A stretch of DNA of 64,000 nt from assembly GCF_900128985.1 (NCBI RefSeq), contig NZ_FQUC01000001.1:434001-498000 (forward strand), read 5' to 3'. A program made the position numbers and the translations under genes. Positions within the stretch are counted from its first letter, which is position 1; every line of letters starts with the position of its first letter. Under the pieces are notes generated by a model. It searched no databases. It saw only the letters and a list, made by a program, of their open reading frames with translations, and had not been told where the DNA came from. This document shows positions 44,684 through 53,717 of this stretch, piece by piece. The stretch is from Indolivaga macrotermitis (GTDB lineage Bacteria > Bacteroidota > Bacteroidia > Bacteroidales > Dysgonomonadaceae).

Positions 44684-46114
44684 ATGACAAAATTCTCTAA
44701 AGCCTTTTGGGTCGCCAACTCGGTCGAATTACTCGAGCGTTTGGCGTATTATGCTGTATTCATTGTTCTGACCATCTACTTGTCCAATGTCTGGGGGTTC
44801 TCAGATATAGAGGCGGGATTAATTTCAGGTACATTTTCAGCTTTACTTTATTTACTTCCCACCTTCGTCGGTGCTTATGCTGATAAAATAGGTTTCAGAA
44901 CATCTATACTCATCGCTTTCCTGCTACTTACAGTAGGATATTTCGGATTAGGGATTGTGCCCACGATGTTCGAAAATGCGGGATTGGTAAAATACGGAGC
45001 CGGAACAGGTAATGGGTTATTCTCGGCATTCTTTGAAGACAGAGGTCTGGTAACATTCGGTCACGATACCGAGTTTACAGGCTTGCTGGGAAGTATGCAG
45101 CAATGGATTATAGTACCTATATTATTGCTGATCGTAATTGGTGGAGCATTTATAAAATCTGTTATTTCGGGTACTGTAGCCCGCGAAACAACGGAAAGTA
45201 CCCGTGCCAGAGGTTTTGCTATTTTCTATATGATGGTAAATATTGGGGCTTTTACCGGAAAAACGGTAGTTGATCCATTGCGAAAGAGTTTAGGAGATGT
45301 AGGATTGGTGTATCTCAATTATTTTTCGGGTACAATGACATTATTAGCACTGATAGCAGTGTATTTTATGTATCGCTCGGCTAATACCGAAGGACAAGGA
45401 AAATCTTTTTCAGATATATTCAAAGCATTGGGAAAAGTATGTACCAACGGTCGACTGATCGTTCTTATACTTATCGTCAGCGGATTCTGGATGGTACAAC
45501 AACAAATGTATGCAACTATGCCGAAATATGTAATCCGTTTGGTTGGAGCAGACGCGTCACCCGGATGGATTGCCAATGTGAATCCGTTTGTTGTGTTTTT
45601 GATGGTGAATATTATTACTACCCTGATGCAAAAACGCTCGGCGCTGGCTTCTATGACTGTGGGTATGTTTATTATCCCAATATCAGCAGCTATTATGGCT
45701 ACCGGTTCGATGATGGGCGATAGTTTGGTATTTGGGACTATACATCCTGTAACGTTGATGATGATAGTAGGTATTGCATTCCAGGCATTGGCAGAATGTT
45801 TTATTTCACCCCGGTTTTTGGAATACTTTTCATTGCAATCGCCTAAAGGTGAAGAAGGCTTATATCTTGGATTTAGTCATTTACATTCGTTTGTGTCTTC
45901 AATTTTAGCGTTCGGTATTTCGGGATTCCTTCTCGAAAGATATTGCCCCGATCCACGGGGATATACTCCGGAGGCATATGCCGATGTAACAGCTCATGCT
46001 CATTATATCTGGTTTTTCTTCTTCGGTATAGGTCTGGTCTCAGCCATTGCTTTGGTTATTTATGGAAAAGTGACAAGAGATATGGATGCAAAGAAAAACT
46101 TAGCAGAAAACTAA
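44684..46114 (+). CDS. POT/PTR2-type major facilitator transporter
   Basis: 476 residues with about 12-14 hydrophobic helices. The motif ELLERLAYY (E15, E18, R19) is the ExxER signature of proton-coupled oligopeptide transporters, and FAIFYMMVNIGAFTGK is another family block. It probably imports di- or tripeptides with protons, although atypical loops leave other substrates open. It has its own terminator. Confidence 0.8.
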   Translation: MTKFSKAFWVANSVELLERLAYYAVFIVLTIYLSNVWGFSDIEAGLISGTFSALLYLLPTFVGAYADKIGFRTSILIAFLLLTVGYFGLGIVPTMFENAGLVKYGAGTGNGLFSAFFEDRGLVTFGHDTEFTGLLGSMQQWIIVPILLLIVIGGAFIKSVISGTVARETTESTRARGFAIFYMMVNIGAFTGKTVVDPLRKSLGDVGLVYLNYFSGTMTLLALIAVYFMYRSANTEGQGKSFSDIFKALGKVCTNGRLIVLILIVSGFWMVQQQMYATMPKYVIRLVGADASPGWIANVNPFVVFLMVNIITTLMQKRSALASMTVGMFIIPISAAIMATGSMMGDSLVFGTIHPVTLMMIVGIAFQALAECFISPRFLEYFSLQSPKGEEGLYLGFSHLHSFVSSILAFGISGFLLERYCPDPRGYTPEAYADVTAHAHYIWFFFFGIGLVSAIALVIYGKVTRDMDAKKNLAEN

Positions 46115-46152
46115 AGCAGATAATTAAAAGTAAATCTATCTGATATAACTAG

Positions 46153-46181
46153 ATCCTCCGGTTACAGCCGGAGGATTTTTA
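46153..46181 (+). terminator. Intrinsic terminator after the POT transporter
   Basis: ATCCTCCGG-TTACAG-CCGGAGGAT is a 9-bp perfect stem with a 6-base loop followed by five T. Confidence 0.9.
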
Positions 46182-46266
46182 TTTTTATCTATTACCAAGA
46201 GAGCCCTTTGATATATTGGAACAGAATAAACTAAAAGTGGAAAACTAAAAAAATAAATTCAAAAAA

Positions 46267-46396
46267 GGTGTCACTTTTGTCACCTTTGTCACCTTTTTTA
46301 AGAGTATTTGCTTGATGTATAGTGAAATAGTAAGGTGACAAAAGTGACACTCAGGTAACAGCCAAATGTCACCTCTGTTTAGTTATTGTCACCTAT
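46267..46396. repeat. TGTCACCTTT repeat cluster B
   Basis: Seven units: direct TGTCACyTTT at 46269, 46278, 46287, 46367 and 46387 (variant ends) and inverted AAGGTGACA/AAAGTGACA at 46332 and 46341. Direct units upstream can pair with inverted units to form a long stem. The 3' end (CTGTTTAGTTATTGTCACC) aligns with cluster A (CTGTTTACTTTGTCACTTT). Confidence 0.75.
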
Positions 46397-46512
46397 CTAT
46401 AAAGATCATTACAGCAAAAGCTAGAACGTCTTCAACTACTGATTCGCATTATTTATATTCAGATTGTCATTTTTTCGTAATCATGGCGTCTGATAGTATA
46501 AAAGAATAAAGG

Positions 46513-47007
46513 ATGAATAATATCGAGCTCGAAAGTTCATTTATAGACATGATCCGAAAATATGAGAGGGTTATATATAAAGTATGCTCCTTTTATGTAA
46601 CAGATGAATATCCTATGGCAGACCTTTATCAGGATGTCGTTTGCAATCTATGGAAAGGGTATCCTGTGTTTCGCAGAGATAGTTCCGAATCAACATGGAT
46701 ATATAAGATCGCACTTAATACATGCATTTCGGGATTAAGGAAGACGCTCAGAAAGCCCCAAAAAGTATCGGTTTCTTTATTGGAAGGGGTACTGATGGAG
46801 CCTGAAAACATGGAGGATAATATCAAAGAAATGTATAGGCTGGTTTATAAGCTAAAAAATGTGGAAAGAGCCCTTATCTTGCTTTATTTGGAAGAAAAGT
46901 CCTATAAAGAAATAGCCGAAATCACGGGTCTCTCGTTAAGTAATGTCGCTACAAAACTGAAACGGATCAAGCTAAAATTAAGAGAAATGTCAAACATTAA
47001 AAATTGA
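46513..47007 (+). CDS. ECF-type RNA polymerase sigma factor
   Basis: 164 residues. Region 2 contains DLYQDVVCNLWKGYP and STWIYKIALNTCIS; region 4 has the helix-turn-helix EIAEITGLSLSNVATKLKRI. It directs RNA polymerase to a small regulon. The membrane protein four bases downstream is a likely control partner. The C-terminus lacks the extra domains of some Bacteroidota sigma factors. Confidence 0.9.
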   Translation: MNNIELESSFIDMIRKYERVIYKVCSFYVTDEYPMADLYQDVVCNLWKGYPVFRRDSSESTWIYKIALNTCISGLRKTLRKPQKVSVSLLEGVLMEPENMEDNIKEMYRLVYKLKNVERALILLYLEEKSYKEIAEITGLSLSNVATKLKRIKLKLREMSNIKN

Positions 47008-47011
47008 GAAT

Positions 47012-47602
47012 ATGGAACTTAATGAATTAAAAAATACATGGCTCACTTTGGATGAGCGATTAAAAAAACAAGAAGTTCTGAAAGAGAATATAATGCGTGA
47101 AATGTTACATACAAAATCAGATAAAGCCCTCGGCCGTTTGATTGCTTATGAGATATTCGGAATTATAATTCTGTTATTGGTTATTCCTATTCCAATATAT
47201 GGTATTATATTACCTGTAAAATTACAGGCATATGAGATATTTATGTACAGTGTACTGGTCAGTATTTTAGGCTTATTATGTTGGGTGTTGTTTAAGTTGT
47301 ATATCCTGACCAGAATAAATTTTTCTAAACCTGTGAGTAGTAATATTTATCACATAAATAAGTACAATATCCTGATAAAAAAAGAAAAGCAGTTTATGTT
47401 TTTATTTATACCATTGATAATGGGCGGATGTATTTACTTATATATGAAGCTAAATGCGAGTACCATGCTGTGGGTACTGATGACCTGCATATTCATGGCC
47501 TCGTTAGTTTTCACGCTATGGTCTTATAAAAAGATATATGACAAAAATATAGACTCTATACAAAAGAGTATGGACAATCTGAAAGAATTGGAAGAAGAAT
47601 AG
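47012..47602 (+). CDS. Membrane protein paired with the sigma factor (putative anti-sigma)
   Basis: 196 residues. An N-terminal cytoplasmic segment of about 45 residues (MELNELKNTWLTLDERLKKQ) precedes four hydrophobic helices (about 45-65, 75-100, 127-145, 150-170) and a charged C-terminal tail. I recognise no named domain and no zinc-binding HxxxCxxC motif. Position right after an ECF sigma gene makes a membrane-bound anti-sigma or sensor role likely, but this is inference. Confidence 0.65.
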   Translation: MELNELKNTWLTLDERLKKQEVLKENIMREMLHTKSDKALGRLIAYEIFGIIILLLVIPIPIYGIILPVKLQAYEIFMYSVLVSILGLLCWVLFKLYILTRINFSKPVSSNIYHINKYNILIKKEKQFMFLFIPLIMGGCIYLYMKLNASTMLWVLMTCIFMASLVFTLWSYKKIYDKNIDSIQKSMDNLKELEEE

Positions 47603-47623
47603 TTTTTATTATAACCGAAATAA

Positions 47624-47664
47624 AAGACCTTGTATCGTCTTTTGATGCAGGGTCTTACTTTTTT
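47624..47664 (+). terminator. Intrinsic terminator after the sigma/partner pair
   Basis: AAGACCTTGTATC and GATGCAGGGTCTT pair over 13 positions (two G-U) with a 7-base loop, followed by a run of T. It sits immediately before the -7 box of rlmD. Confidence 0.82.
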
Positions 47665-47668
47665 GTAT

Positions 47669-47676
47669 TATTTTTG
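47669..47676 (+). promoter_or_regulatory. Candidate -7 box of rlmD
   Basis: TATTTTTG matches TAnnTTTG, 18 bases before the preferred ATG, which would give a leader of about a dozen bases. Confidence 0.4.
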
Positions 47677-47694
47677 CGTGTCAAAAGAATAGAA

Positions 47695-49104
47695 ATGAGT
47701 AGAAAGAAAAAAGCTTTACCCCTATATCCTTCAGTAGAGGTCGTTACTGTAGCAGCCGAAGGAAAGGCAATAGCCAAAGTAGATAACATGGTTATATTTG
47801 TGCCTTATGTAGTACCCGGCGATGTAATTGATATTCAGGTAACACGTAAGAAAAACAGTTATGCCGAAGGAAAGGCTGTACATTTCGAAAAGTATTCAGA
47901 AAAGAGAACCGAAGCCGTATGTCAACACTTTGGGATCTGCGGAGGCTGCAAGTGGCAGATTCTTCCTTATACAGAACAGCTGAAGTATAAACAAGCACAG
48001 GTTGCCAACGACTTAACACGTATAGGTCATATCGAAATTCCGGAAATACAACCGATACTAGGCTCTGCCAAAACCGAGTTTTACCGTAATAAACTGGAGT
48101 ATACATTCTCTAATAAGAAGTGGTTGACTCTGGAGCAAATCAATTCGGGCGAAGTATTCGAATATATGGATGCCGTAGGATTTCATATTCCCGGAATGTT
48201 CGACAAAGTATTGGATATAGAAAAATGCTGGTTGCAAGACGATATCTCTAACCAAATACGGAATTTTGTCCGTGATTATTGCCACGAAAAAGGATATACA
48301 TTCTTCAATCTTAAATTTAAAGGCGGATTGATGCGCACTCTTATAATCCGTACATCTACTACCGGAGAATTAATGGTGATAGTTGTATTCTATGAAGAAG
48401 ATAAAGATGCTCAAGCAGATATCCTGAATGCAATAGCAGAGAAGTTTCCACAGATAACATCACTGCTTTATATATTGAATGAGAAAGCGAATGATACTAT
48501 CACCGATCAGGAAGTACTGACATGGCGAGGAAATGATTATATATATGAGGAAATGGAAGGACTGAAATTCAAGATCGGCCCGAAATCATTTTATCAGACT
48601 AATAGCGAACAAGCGTATAATCTTTATAAAGTAGCCCGGGACTTTGCCGGATTAACCGGAAACGAGCTGGTTTATGATTTATATACAGGGACAGGAACGA
48701 TTGCTAATTTTGTAGCTAAACAAGCTCAAAAAGTAATAGGGATTGAGTATGTCGAAGACGCGATTGCAGATGCAAAAGTGAATTCTGAAAATAACAAGAT
48801 AGAAAATACTCTCTTCTATGCAGGAGACATGAAGGATATTCTGACTCAGGATTTTATCAATGAACATGGAAAACCTGATGTGATCATTACCGATCCACCC
48901 CGTGCCGGAATGCACGAAGATGTAGTGAATGTAATTCTTTTTGCAGAACCCGAACGTATAGTTTATGTAAGCTGTAATCCGGCTACACAAGCCCGAGATT
49001 TAAATCTGTTAGACGAAAAATATAAGGTTATAAAAGTACAGCCGGTAGATATGTTTCCTCATACGCATCATGTCGAAAATGTAGTTTTATTGGAAAGACG
49101 ATAA
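47695..49104 (+). CDS. rlmD: 23S rRNA (uracil-C5)-methyltransferase, RlmD/RumA type
   Basis: 469 residues from ATG 47695; the upstream in-frame TTG at 47674 overlaps the -7 box. A TRAM-like N-domain (about 10-65) is followed by [4Fe-4S] ligands C76, C82, C85 and C178, a SAM-binding YDLYTGTGTIANF block, TDPPRAG and the catalytic C427 in YVSCNPAT. It methylates a uridine in 23S rRNA. The exact position (U1939 or U747) and the E. coli gene equivalence are inferred. Confidence 0.9.
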   Translation: MSRKKKALPLYPSVEVVTVAAEGKAIAKVDNMVIFVPYVVPGDVIDIQVTRKKNSYAEGKAVHFEKYSEKRTEAVCQHFGICGGCKWQILPYTEQLKYKQAQVANDLTRIGHIEIPEIQPILGSAKTEFYRNKLEYTFSNKKWLTLEQINSGEVFEYMDAVGFHIPGMFDKVLDIEKCWLQDDISNQIRNFVRDYCHEKGYTFFNLKFKGGLMRTLIIRTSTTGELMVIVVFYEEDKDAQADILNAIAEKFPQITSLLYILNEKANDTITDQEVLTWRGNDYIYEEMEGLKFKIGPKSFYQTNSEQAYNLYKVARDFAGLTGNELVYDLYTGTGTIANFVAKQAQKVIGIEYVEDAIADAKVNSENNKIENTLFYAGDMKDILTQDFINEHGKPDVIITDPPRAGMHEDVVNVILFAEPERIVYVSCNPATQARDLNLLDEKYKVIKVQPVDMFPHTHHVENVVLLERR

Positions 49105-49195
49105 CAATTTTATAGTGCCGGGCGTTATATTCACAAACAATAAGTACTGGTATTGCCTCTAAGTTCAGACGGTATATGCCCCAAAAGTTATAACT

Positions 49196-50356
49196 ATGAT
49201 TCTAAAACATTTCACCGACAACGATTTATATAAGTTCTCGGTAATGCTTGCCATTCAAAAATTGTATCCATGGTCTTATGTCAAATATGAGTTTATCAAC
49301 CGGGGCCATACTCAATTTCCTGAAGGCTTTGCCGAGAGGTTGAAACAAGAGGTAGCTTCTATGGCAACTCTGAGGATGACAAAAGAGGAGAAAAGGTATA
49401 TTGCAAAACGGTGTTATTTCTTCGATCCGGCATTTATCGATTTTCTTGAGGGATATGAATATAATCCCGATGAAGTGCATATAACACAAACAGGTGGTGA
49501 TCTGGAGATTTATATAGAAGGTTTTTGGTATCGTACTGTTCTGTGGGAAGTTCCGCTCATGGCCCTGATTTCAGAGCTGTATTTTATAATGACCGGAGCT
49601 CAGCCTGACGATGTGGAAGCACATGCCAAGGAAAAAGCGTTGGGATTAACTGCTTTAGATGCCGATTATTCGGATTTCGGTACACGCCGCCGTTTTTCAT
49701 TTGATGTACATGATAAAGTTGTGGAAACGTTAAAAGCAAATTCCGGTAATTATTTTAAGGGTACAAGCAATGTGTATTTAGCTATGAAACATAATACTAC
49801 ACCTATCGGGACTATGCCACACGAATGGTTTATGTACCACGGTGCCCTGTTTGGTTACCGGGCAGCAAACATCAAAGCATTAGAGGCTTGGGTCGATGTA
49901 TTTCAGGGAAGTCTGGGGATAACGTTAACAGATACATATACAACAGATTCGTTCTTCAAATCATTTAGCCTGAAACAGGCAAAACTGTTTGACGGAGTAC
50001 GGTGCGATAGCGGTGATGTTTTGGATTTTACGGATAAGGCTATTCAGTTTTATGAACAAAACAGGATAGATCCGGCATCGAAAACCATCGTATATAGTGA
50101 TTCTTTGAATGTGGAAGAAGTAAAACGTATCAAGAATTACGTGAATGGGAGAGTGCACGATACTTATGGTATAGGTACTTACTTCACCAATGATGTTGGA
50201 GTAAAACCGCTAAATATTGTAATAAAGCTAACAGCGATTAAATCGAAACCTCAGGATGAATTTTTGCAGGCCGTAAAATTATCCGATGTTATGGGTAAAA
50301 ATACCGGTAATGAGAAAGAGATAGAGATATGCAAAATGACTCTTGGAATAGATTAA
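49196..50356 (+). CDS. pncB: Nicotinate phosphoribosyltransferase
   Basis: 386 residues, typical of PncB. TDNDLYKFSVMLAIQKLYP opens the protein; FGTRRRFSFDVHD, FKGTSNVYLA and the TYTTDSFFKSF/GVRCDSGD blocks form the phosphoribosyl pocket. It makes nicotinate mononucleotide for NAD salvage. It is monocistronic. Confidence 0.95.
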   Translation: MILKHFTDNDLYKFSVMLAIQKLYPWSYVKYEFINRGHTQFPEGFAERLKQEVASMATLRMTKEEKRYIAKRCYFFDPAFIDFLEGYEYNPDEVHITQTGGDLEIYIEGFWYRTVLWEVPLMALISELYFIMTGAQPDDVEAHAKEKALGLTALDADYSDFGTRRRFSFDVHDKVVETLKANSGNYFKGTSNVYLAMKHNTTPIGTMPHEWFMYHGALFGYRAANIKALEAWVDVFQGSLGITLTDTYTTDSFFKSFSLKQAKLFDGVRCDSGDVLDFTDKAIQFYEQNRIDPASKTIVYSDSLNVEEVKRIKNYVNGRVHDTYGIGTYFTNDVGVKPLNIVIKLTAIKSKPQDEFLQAVKLSDVMGKNTGNEKEIEICKMTLGID

Positions 50357-50783
50357 AGAATGTTTATAGTATCTAACTGAAACTCAAATAGAAAAAATAT
50401 ATATAGAAAAATTATTAAGATTTTGTTGACCTATTGCCAGAATGTATAAAATCCTTTATCTTAGTGCCGTAGATAATAGAAGTAGCAGAAGGAAAAATAA
50501 AGAACTGGGATAACGAAACCTTAAGTATACAAAGTAAAAAGCCTGAAGAATAAAAGTTCTGACTTCGATAAGTTTTGTCCCGAAAAATATATACCAGCCC
50601 TTTATTTAAATAAGGATTAACCCTCATCACATCTATTCGTCGATGAAGTTGAGTGTTATATCGATCTTTTTTCTTTTTATATTCCTAATTGGATACAATT
50701 GTAAAAACAATAAAAAGATACTTGGATTTCCCTTTCTTTAGTTAACATTTCCGTTACTCGAGTTTAGGCATAACTTGTTTAAT
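50357..50783. other. Gene-free interval, no clear element
   Basis: 427 AT-rich bases before the GT9 gene. I see no terminator, tRNA or convincing -7 box. A 23-codon frame at 50442 and a 71-codon frame on the minus strand have no support. Confidence 0.6.
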
Positions 50784-51839
50784 ATGTATGCTGGTATAAA
50801 TGAAATGAGACGCTATCTGATGAGAGCGTTGACGTGTAAAATAGGTGGTATAGTTACAAACCGGGACATCTCGATGCTGCAAAGCATTTCTTTGCAACGT
50901 ATTCTGATTGTGAGACCTAATAGCCGGTTGGGTAACCAGCTTATGTTAACTCCCCTACTGCAGGAGATAGAAGCACACTTCCCAACATGTAAGGTAGATA
51001 TATTTGTGCGCGGCAATCTGGCACCTATTCTATTTAAAAATTATCCTAATCTGGATCGTATTATTAAGTTACCCGGCAGACCGTTTAAATGCCTGTTCAG
51101 CTATCTCTCGACATGGATTTCGTTGAGGGAATATAAGTATGATATGGTTATAAATGTCGAGATAGGATCATCCTCAGGTCGTCTGGCAACGAAGCTTGCC
51201 AAGTCTAATATTAAGTTTTATAGTTATAATATACCTGAACTATTGGCGTTAAACCAGGATTACGTCCATATGGCAAAGTGTATAGTATATAATTTCAGGG
51301 ATTATTTAACTAAGTCGGGATATTTATCCGACAAGCAGTTTGTGCCGGAACTTTCTTTAAGGTTGGACAGTTCGGAGATGACAAACGGAGCCTCGGTCTT
51401 AAGAAAGATCACGGAATCGGAGAAACCGACGATCTGCATTTATACATTTGCTACAGGCACGAAGTGTTATTCGAAAGATTGGTGGAAAGAAGTGTATCAA
51501 AAGCTTAATGAAACGTATGGCGAAAGTTATAATATCGTAGAAGTATTGCCCAAAGAGAATATTTCCCAGATAGACTTTACTTCCCGAACATATTATAGCT
51601 TGGATCTGAGAGAGATGGGGGCAGTTATAGCCAACTCATCCATTTTCATTACGGCAGATTGCGGTATTATGCATCTGGCAAGTAGTGTCGGAGTTCCTAC
51701 AATCGGGATGTTCTCTATTACAAATAGTTTACGCTATGCTCCGTATAATAAAGGGAGTATTGCTGTGGAAACCTCAAAAACCAGTGCAGAAGAGCTGATA
51801 TCTCTTGTAGACCGGCACCTTAAGTGCAATCTGGCCTGA
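50784..51839 (+). CDS. Glycosyltransferase family 9 (heptosyltransferase-like)
   Basis: About 351 residues from ATG 50784 (TTG 50775 is in frame but less likely). RILIVRPNSRLGNQLMLTP matches the N-terminal GT9 motif and DCGIMHLASSVGVPTIGMF the ADP-sugar binding part of ADP-heptose:LPS transferases. It probably adds a sugar to lipopolysaccharide or another surface glycan. No LPS cluster is next to it. Confidence 0.87.
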   Translation: MYAGINEMRRYLMRALTCKIGGIVTNRDISMLQSISLQRILIVRPNSRLGNQLMLTPLLQEIEAHFPTCKVDIFVRGNLAPILFKNYPNLDRIIKLPGRPFKCLFSYLSTWISLREYKYDMVINVEIGSSSGRLATKLAKSNIKFYSYNIPELLALNQDYVHMAKCIVYNFRDYLTKSGYLSDKQFVPELSLRLDSSEMTNGASVLRKITESEKPTICIYTFATGTKCYSKDWWKEVYQKLNETYGESYNIVEVLPKENISQIDFTSRTYYSLDLREMGAVIANSSIFITADCGIMHLASSVGVPTIGMFSITNSLRYAPYNKGSIAVETSKTSAEELISLVDRHLKCNLA

Positions 51840-51842
51840 CTT

Positions 51843-53681
51843 CTATCTAAATCGTTTATCGATTTCGATATCATCCATTACTGATATTATCAGTTTACCA
51901 TCGGGCGTATATTTATGCGACGAAGAGGCAAATAGTTTATCTACAATATTAGACGTTTCTTCGGCTGTAAGTTTGTGTCCGTATGTAATTGCAGCGGCAT
52001 ATGCCATAGATAAGGCTAATGATTCTTGTATCTCTTCTTTTACATCACTTCCTGTCTCAAGGCTTTTAGATACCATATTATGCACTAACTCCGTCGGATT
52101 TACTTTATCAAGTTCCGATGGAACCCCATTTATAGCATATGTGTTGTTTCCTAAATTGCTGAGATCGAAGCCTACAGCTTCTATATCTTCTAGCAGATAA
52201 GGTATCATCGCCGCTTCGGAGGCCGAGAATTCTATGATTTCAGGGAACAAAGATCGTTGGGATATACCCCTCTTTTGCTTAATATTCTGTAAAAACTGGT
52301 CAAACAGGATTCTTATATGTGCCCTGCGTTGATCTATCATCATTAATCCTGACTTAACCGATGTCAGAATATATTTATTCTTATACTGATAATGAAGAGT
52401 AGTCGAATCATCTACACTCTGCTCCTCGAATAGAGTACCGGATGACAAGCCGGAAGGGATAGGTGTTTCGTCACCGGCGCTGCCGCTTATTTTCGCATCA
52501 TCTTCAAAACCTTTGTATAGAGATTCCCAGTCAAAATTAGGACGGCTATACGATGAATTCCCGCTTGACTGTGTCTTAAAAGGATTGTATGACGGATTGA
52601 TATTTACCTGAGGACGTATAGCTTGAGCAGTACGGTCATGTATGGGTATATCGATTGCATCTTCTGTATCAAAATCGATACTAGGCACTTCATTGAACTT
52701 ACCTAGCGCTTCTTTGGTCATAGCGGCTAATATTTGCCAGATCGGTTGCTCGTTTTCGAATTTGATCTCGGTTTTGGTCGGATGTATATTTACATCAATA
52801 GTATCGGGAGTTACTTCCAGATAAATAAAGAAGTTAGGGTTTTCGCCTGTCGGTATCAAAGGCTCATATGCCGATGTGATGGCCTTGGCAAAATAAGGAT
52901 GCCGCATGTATCTTCCATTGACAAAGAAATATTGCATGGCGCGGGCCTTGCGGGCAGACTCGGGTTTACCTATAAATCCATGTATTTTTGCAATGGATGT
53001 TTCTATTTCAACAGCTATCAGTTGCTGATTGAAGCTTTTCCCTACAACATTGATTATTCGTTGTTTTTGGTTGGATGCAGGATAGCGTAATACTTCAATC
53101 TCGTTATCGATAAAGGAAAATTCTATCTCCGGATTAACCATAGCAATCCGCTCCAGTTCCGTTAGGATATTTTTTCGCTCGGTTTCGTTCGATTTTAAAA
53201 ATTTGCGACGGGCCGGAACATTAAAAAATATATTCTTGATCGCAAAATTACTGCCAACAGGGCAGGCTGTTTCTTCTTGCTTCTCGAGGACTGACCCCGA
53301 TATAATAAGATGAGTACCTATTTCGTCTTCGTGCCGCCTTGTTTTAAGCTCTACCTGAGAAACCGAAGCTATAGAAGGCAATGCTTCACCTCTGAATCCC
53401 ATTGTCTGTAATGCAAATAAATCTTCAGCGGTTCTGATCTTGGAAGTAGCATGGCGTTCGAAAGCTAAACGGGCATCGGTAGTGGACATTCCTTTGCCGT
53501 TATCTATTACCTGAATCAGGGTACGGCCTGCATCCTTTATAATCAGTTGTATAGAAGTTGCTCCTGCATCAATGGCGTTTTCCAGCAATTCTTTAACAAC
53601 AGAAGCCGGGCGCTGAACAACTTCTCCTGCTGCTATCTGGTTGGCGATCGAGTCAGGCAGTAGATGTATTATATCATTCAT
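51843..53681 (-). CDS. mutL: DNA mismatch repair protein MutL
   Basis: 612 residues. The GHKL ATPase domain is intact: [10 protein letters not shown] (E34, N35), DNGKGM (60-65) and GFRGEAL. The C-terminal dimerisation domain lacks the endonuclease motif DQHA(X)2E(X)4E; the equivalent reads [12 protein letters not shown] (450-461), and the CPHGRP-type box reads YTPDGK (591-596). MutL couples MutS recognition to later repair steps. It ends the (-) block whose upstream genes encode envelope proteins. Confidence 0.95.
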   Translation of the reverse strand: MNDIIHLLPDSIANQIAAGEVVQRPASVVKELLENAIDAGATSIQLIIKDAGRTLIQVIDNGKGMSTTDARLAFERHATSKIRTAEDLFALQTMGFRGEALPSIASVSQVELKTRRHEDEIGTHLIISGSVLEKQEETACPVGSNFAIKNIFFNVPARRKFLKSNETERKNILTELERIAMVNPEIEFSFIDNEIEVLRYPASNQKQRIINVVGKSFNQQLIAVEIETSIAKIHGFIGKPESARKARAMQYFFVNGRYMRHPYFAKAITSAYEPLIPTGENPNFFIYLEVTPDTIDVNIHPTKTEIKFENEQPIWQILAAMTKEALGKFNEVPSIDFDTEDAIDIPIHDRTAQAIRPQVNINPSYNPFKTQSSGNSSYSRPNFDWESLYKGFEDDAKISGSAGDETPIPSGLSSGTLFEEQSVDDSTTLHYQYKNKYILTSVKSGLMMIDQRRAHIRILFDQFLQNIKQKRGISQRSLFPEIIEFSASEAAMIPYLLEDIEAVGFDLSNLGNNTYAINGVPSELDKVNPTELVHNMVSKSLETGSDVKEEIQESLALSMAYAAAITYGHKLTAEETSNIVDKLFASSSHKYTPDGKLIISVMDDIEIDKRFR

Positions 53682-53717
53682 TGTTGCTTTTGTTGTGTAA
53701 TTGGTTCAAAATAATAT

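Larger units (their letters stand above)
46115..46512. other. Gene-free interval with terminator and repeat cluster B
   Basis: 398 bases without a credible gene: a terminator for the POT gene, TGTCACCTTT cluster B, and about 110 bases of leader before the sigma factor, where I saw no certain promoter. Confidence 0.7.

Noticed and set aside
50442-50513. 23-codon frame ATG to TAA
   Set aside because: Too short to support without conservation data; no promoter or coding bias is visible.
50415-50630. 71-codon minus-strand frame in the pncB-GT9 gap
   Set aside because: No signal, domain or promoter; consistent with a chance open frame.
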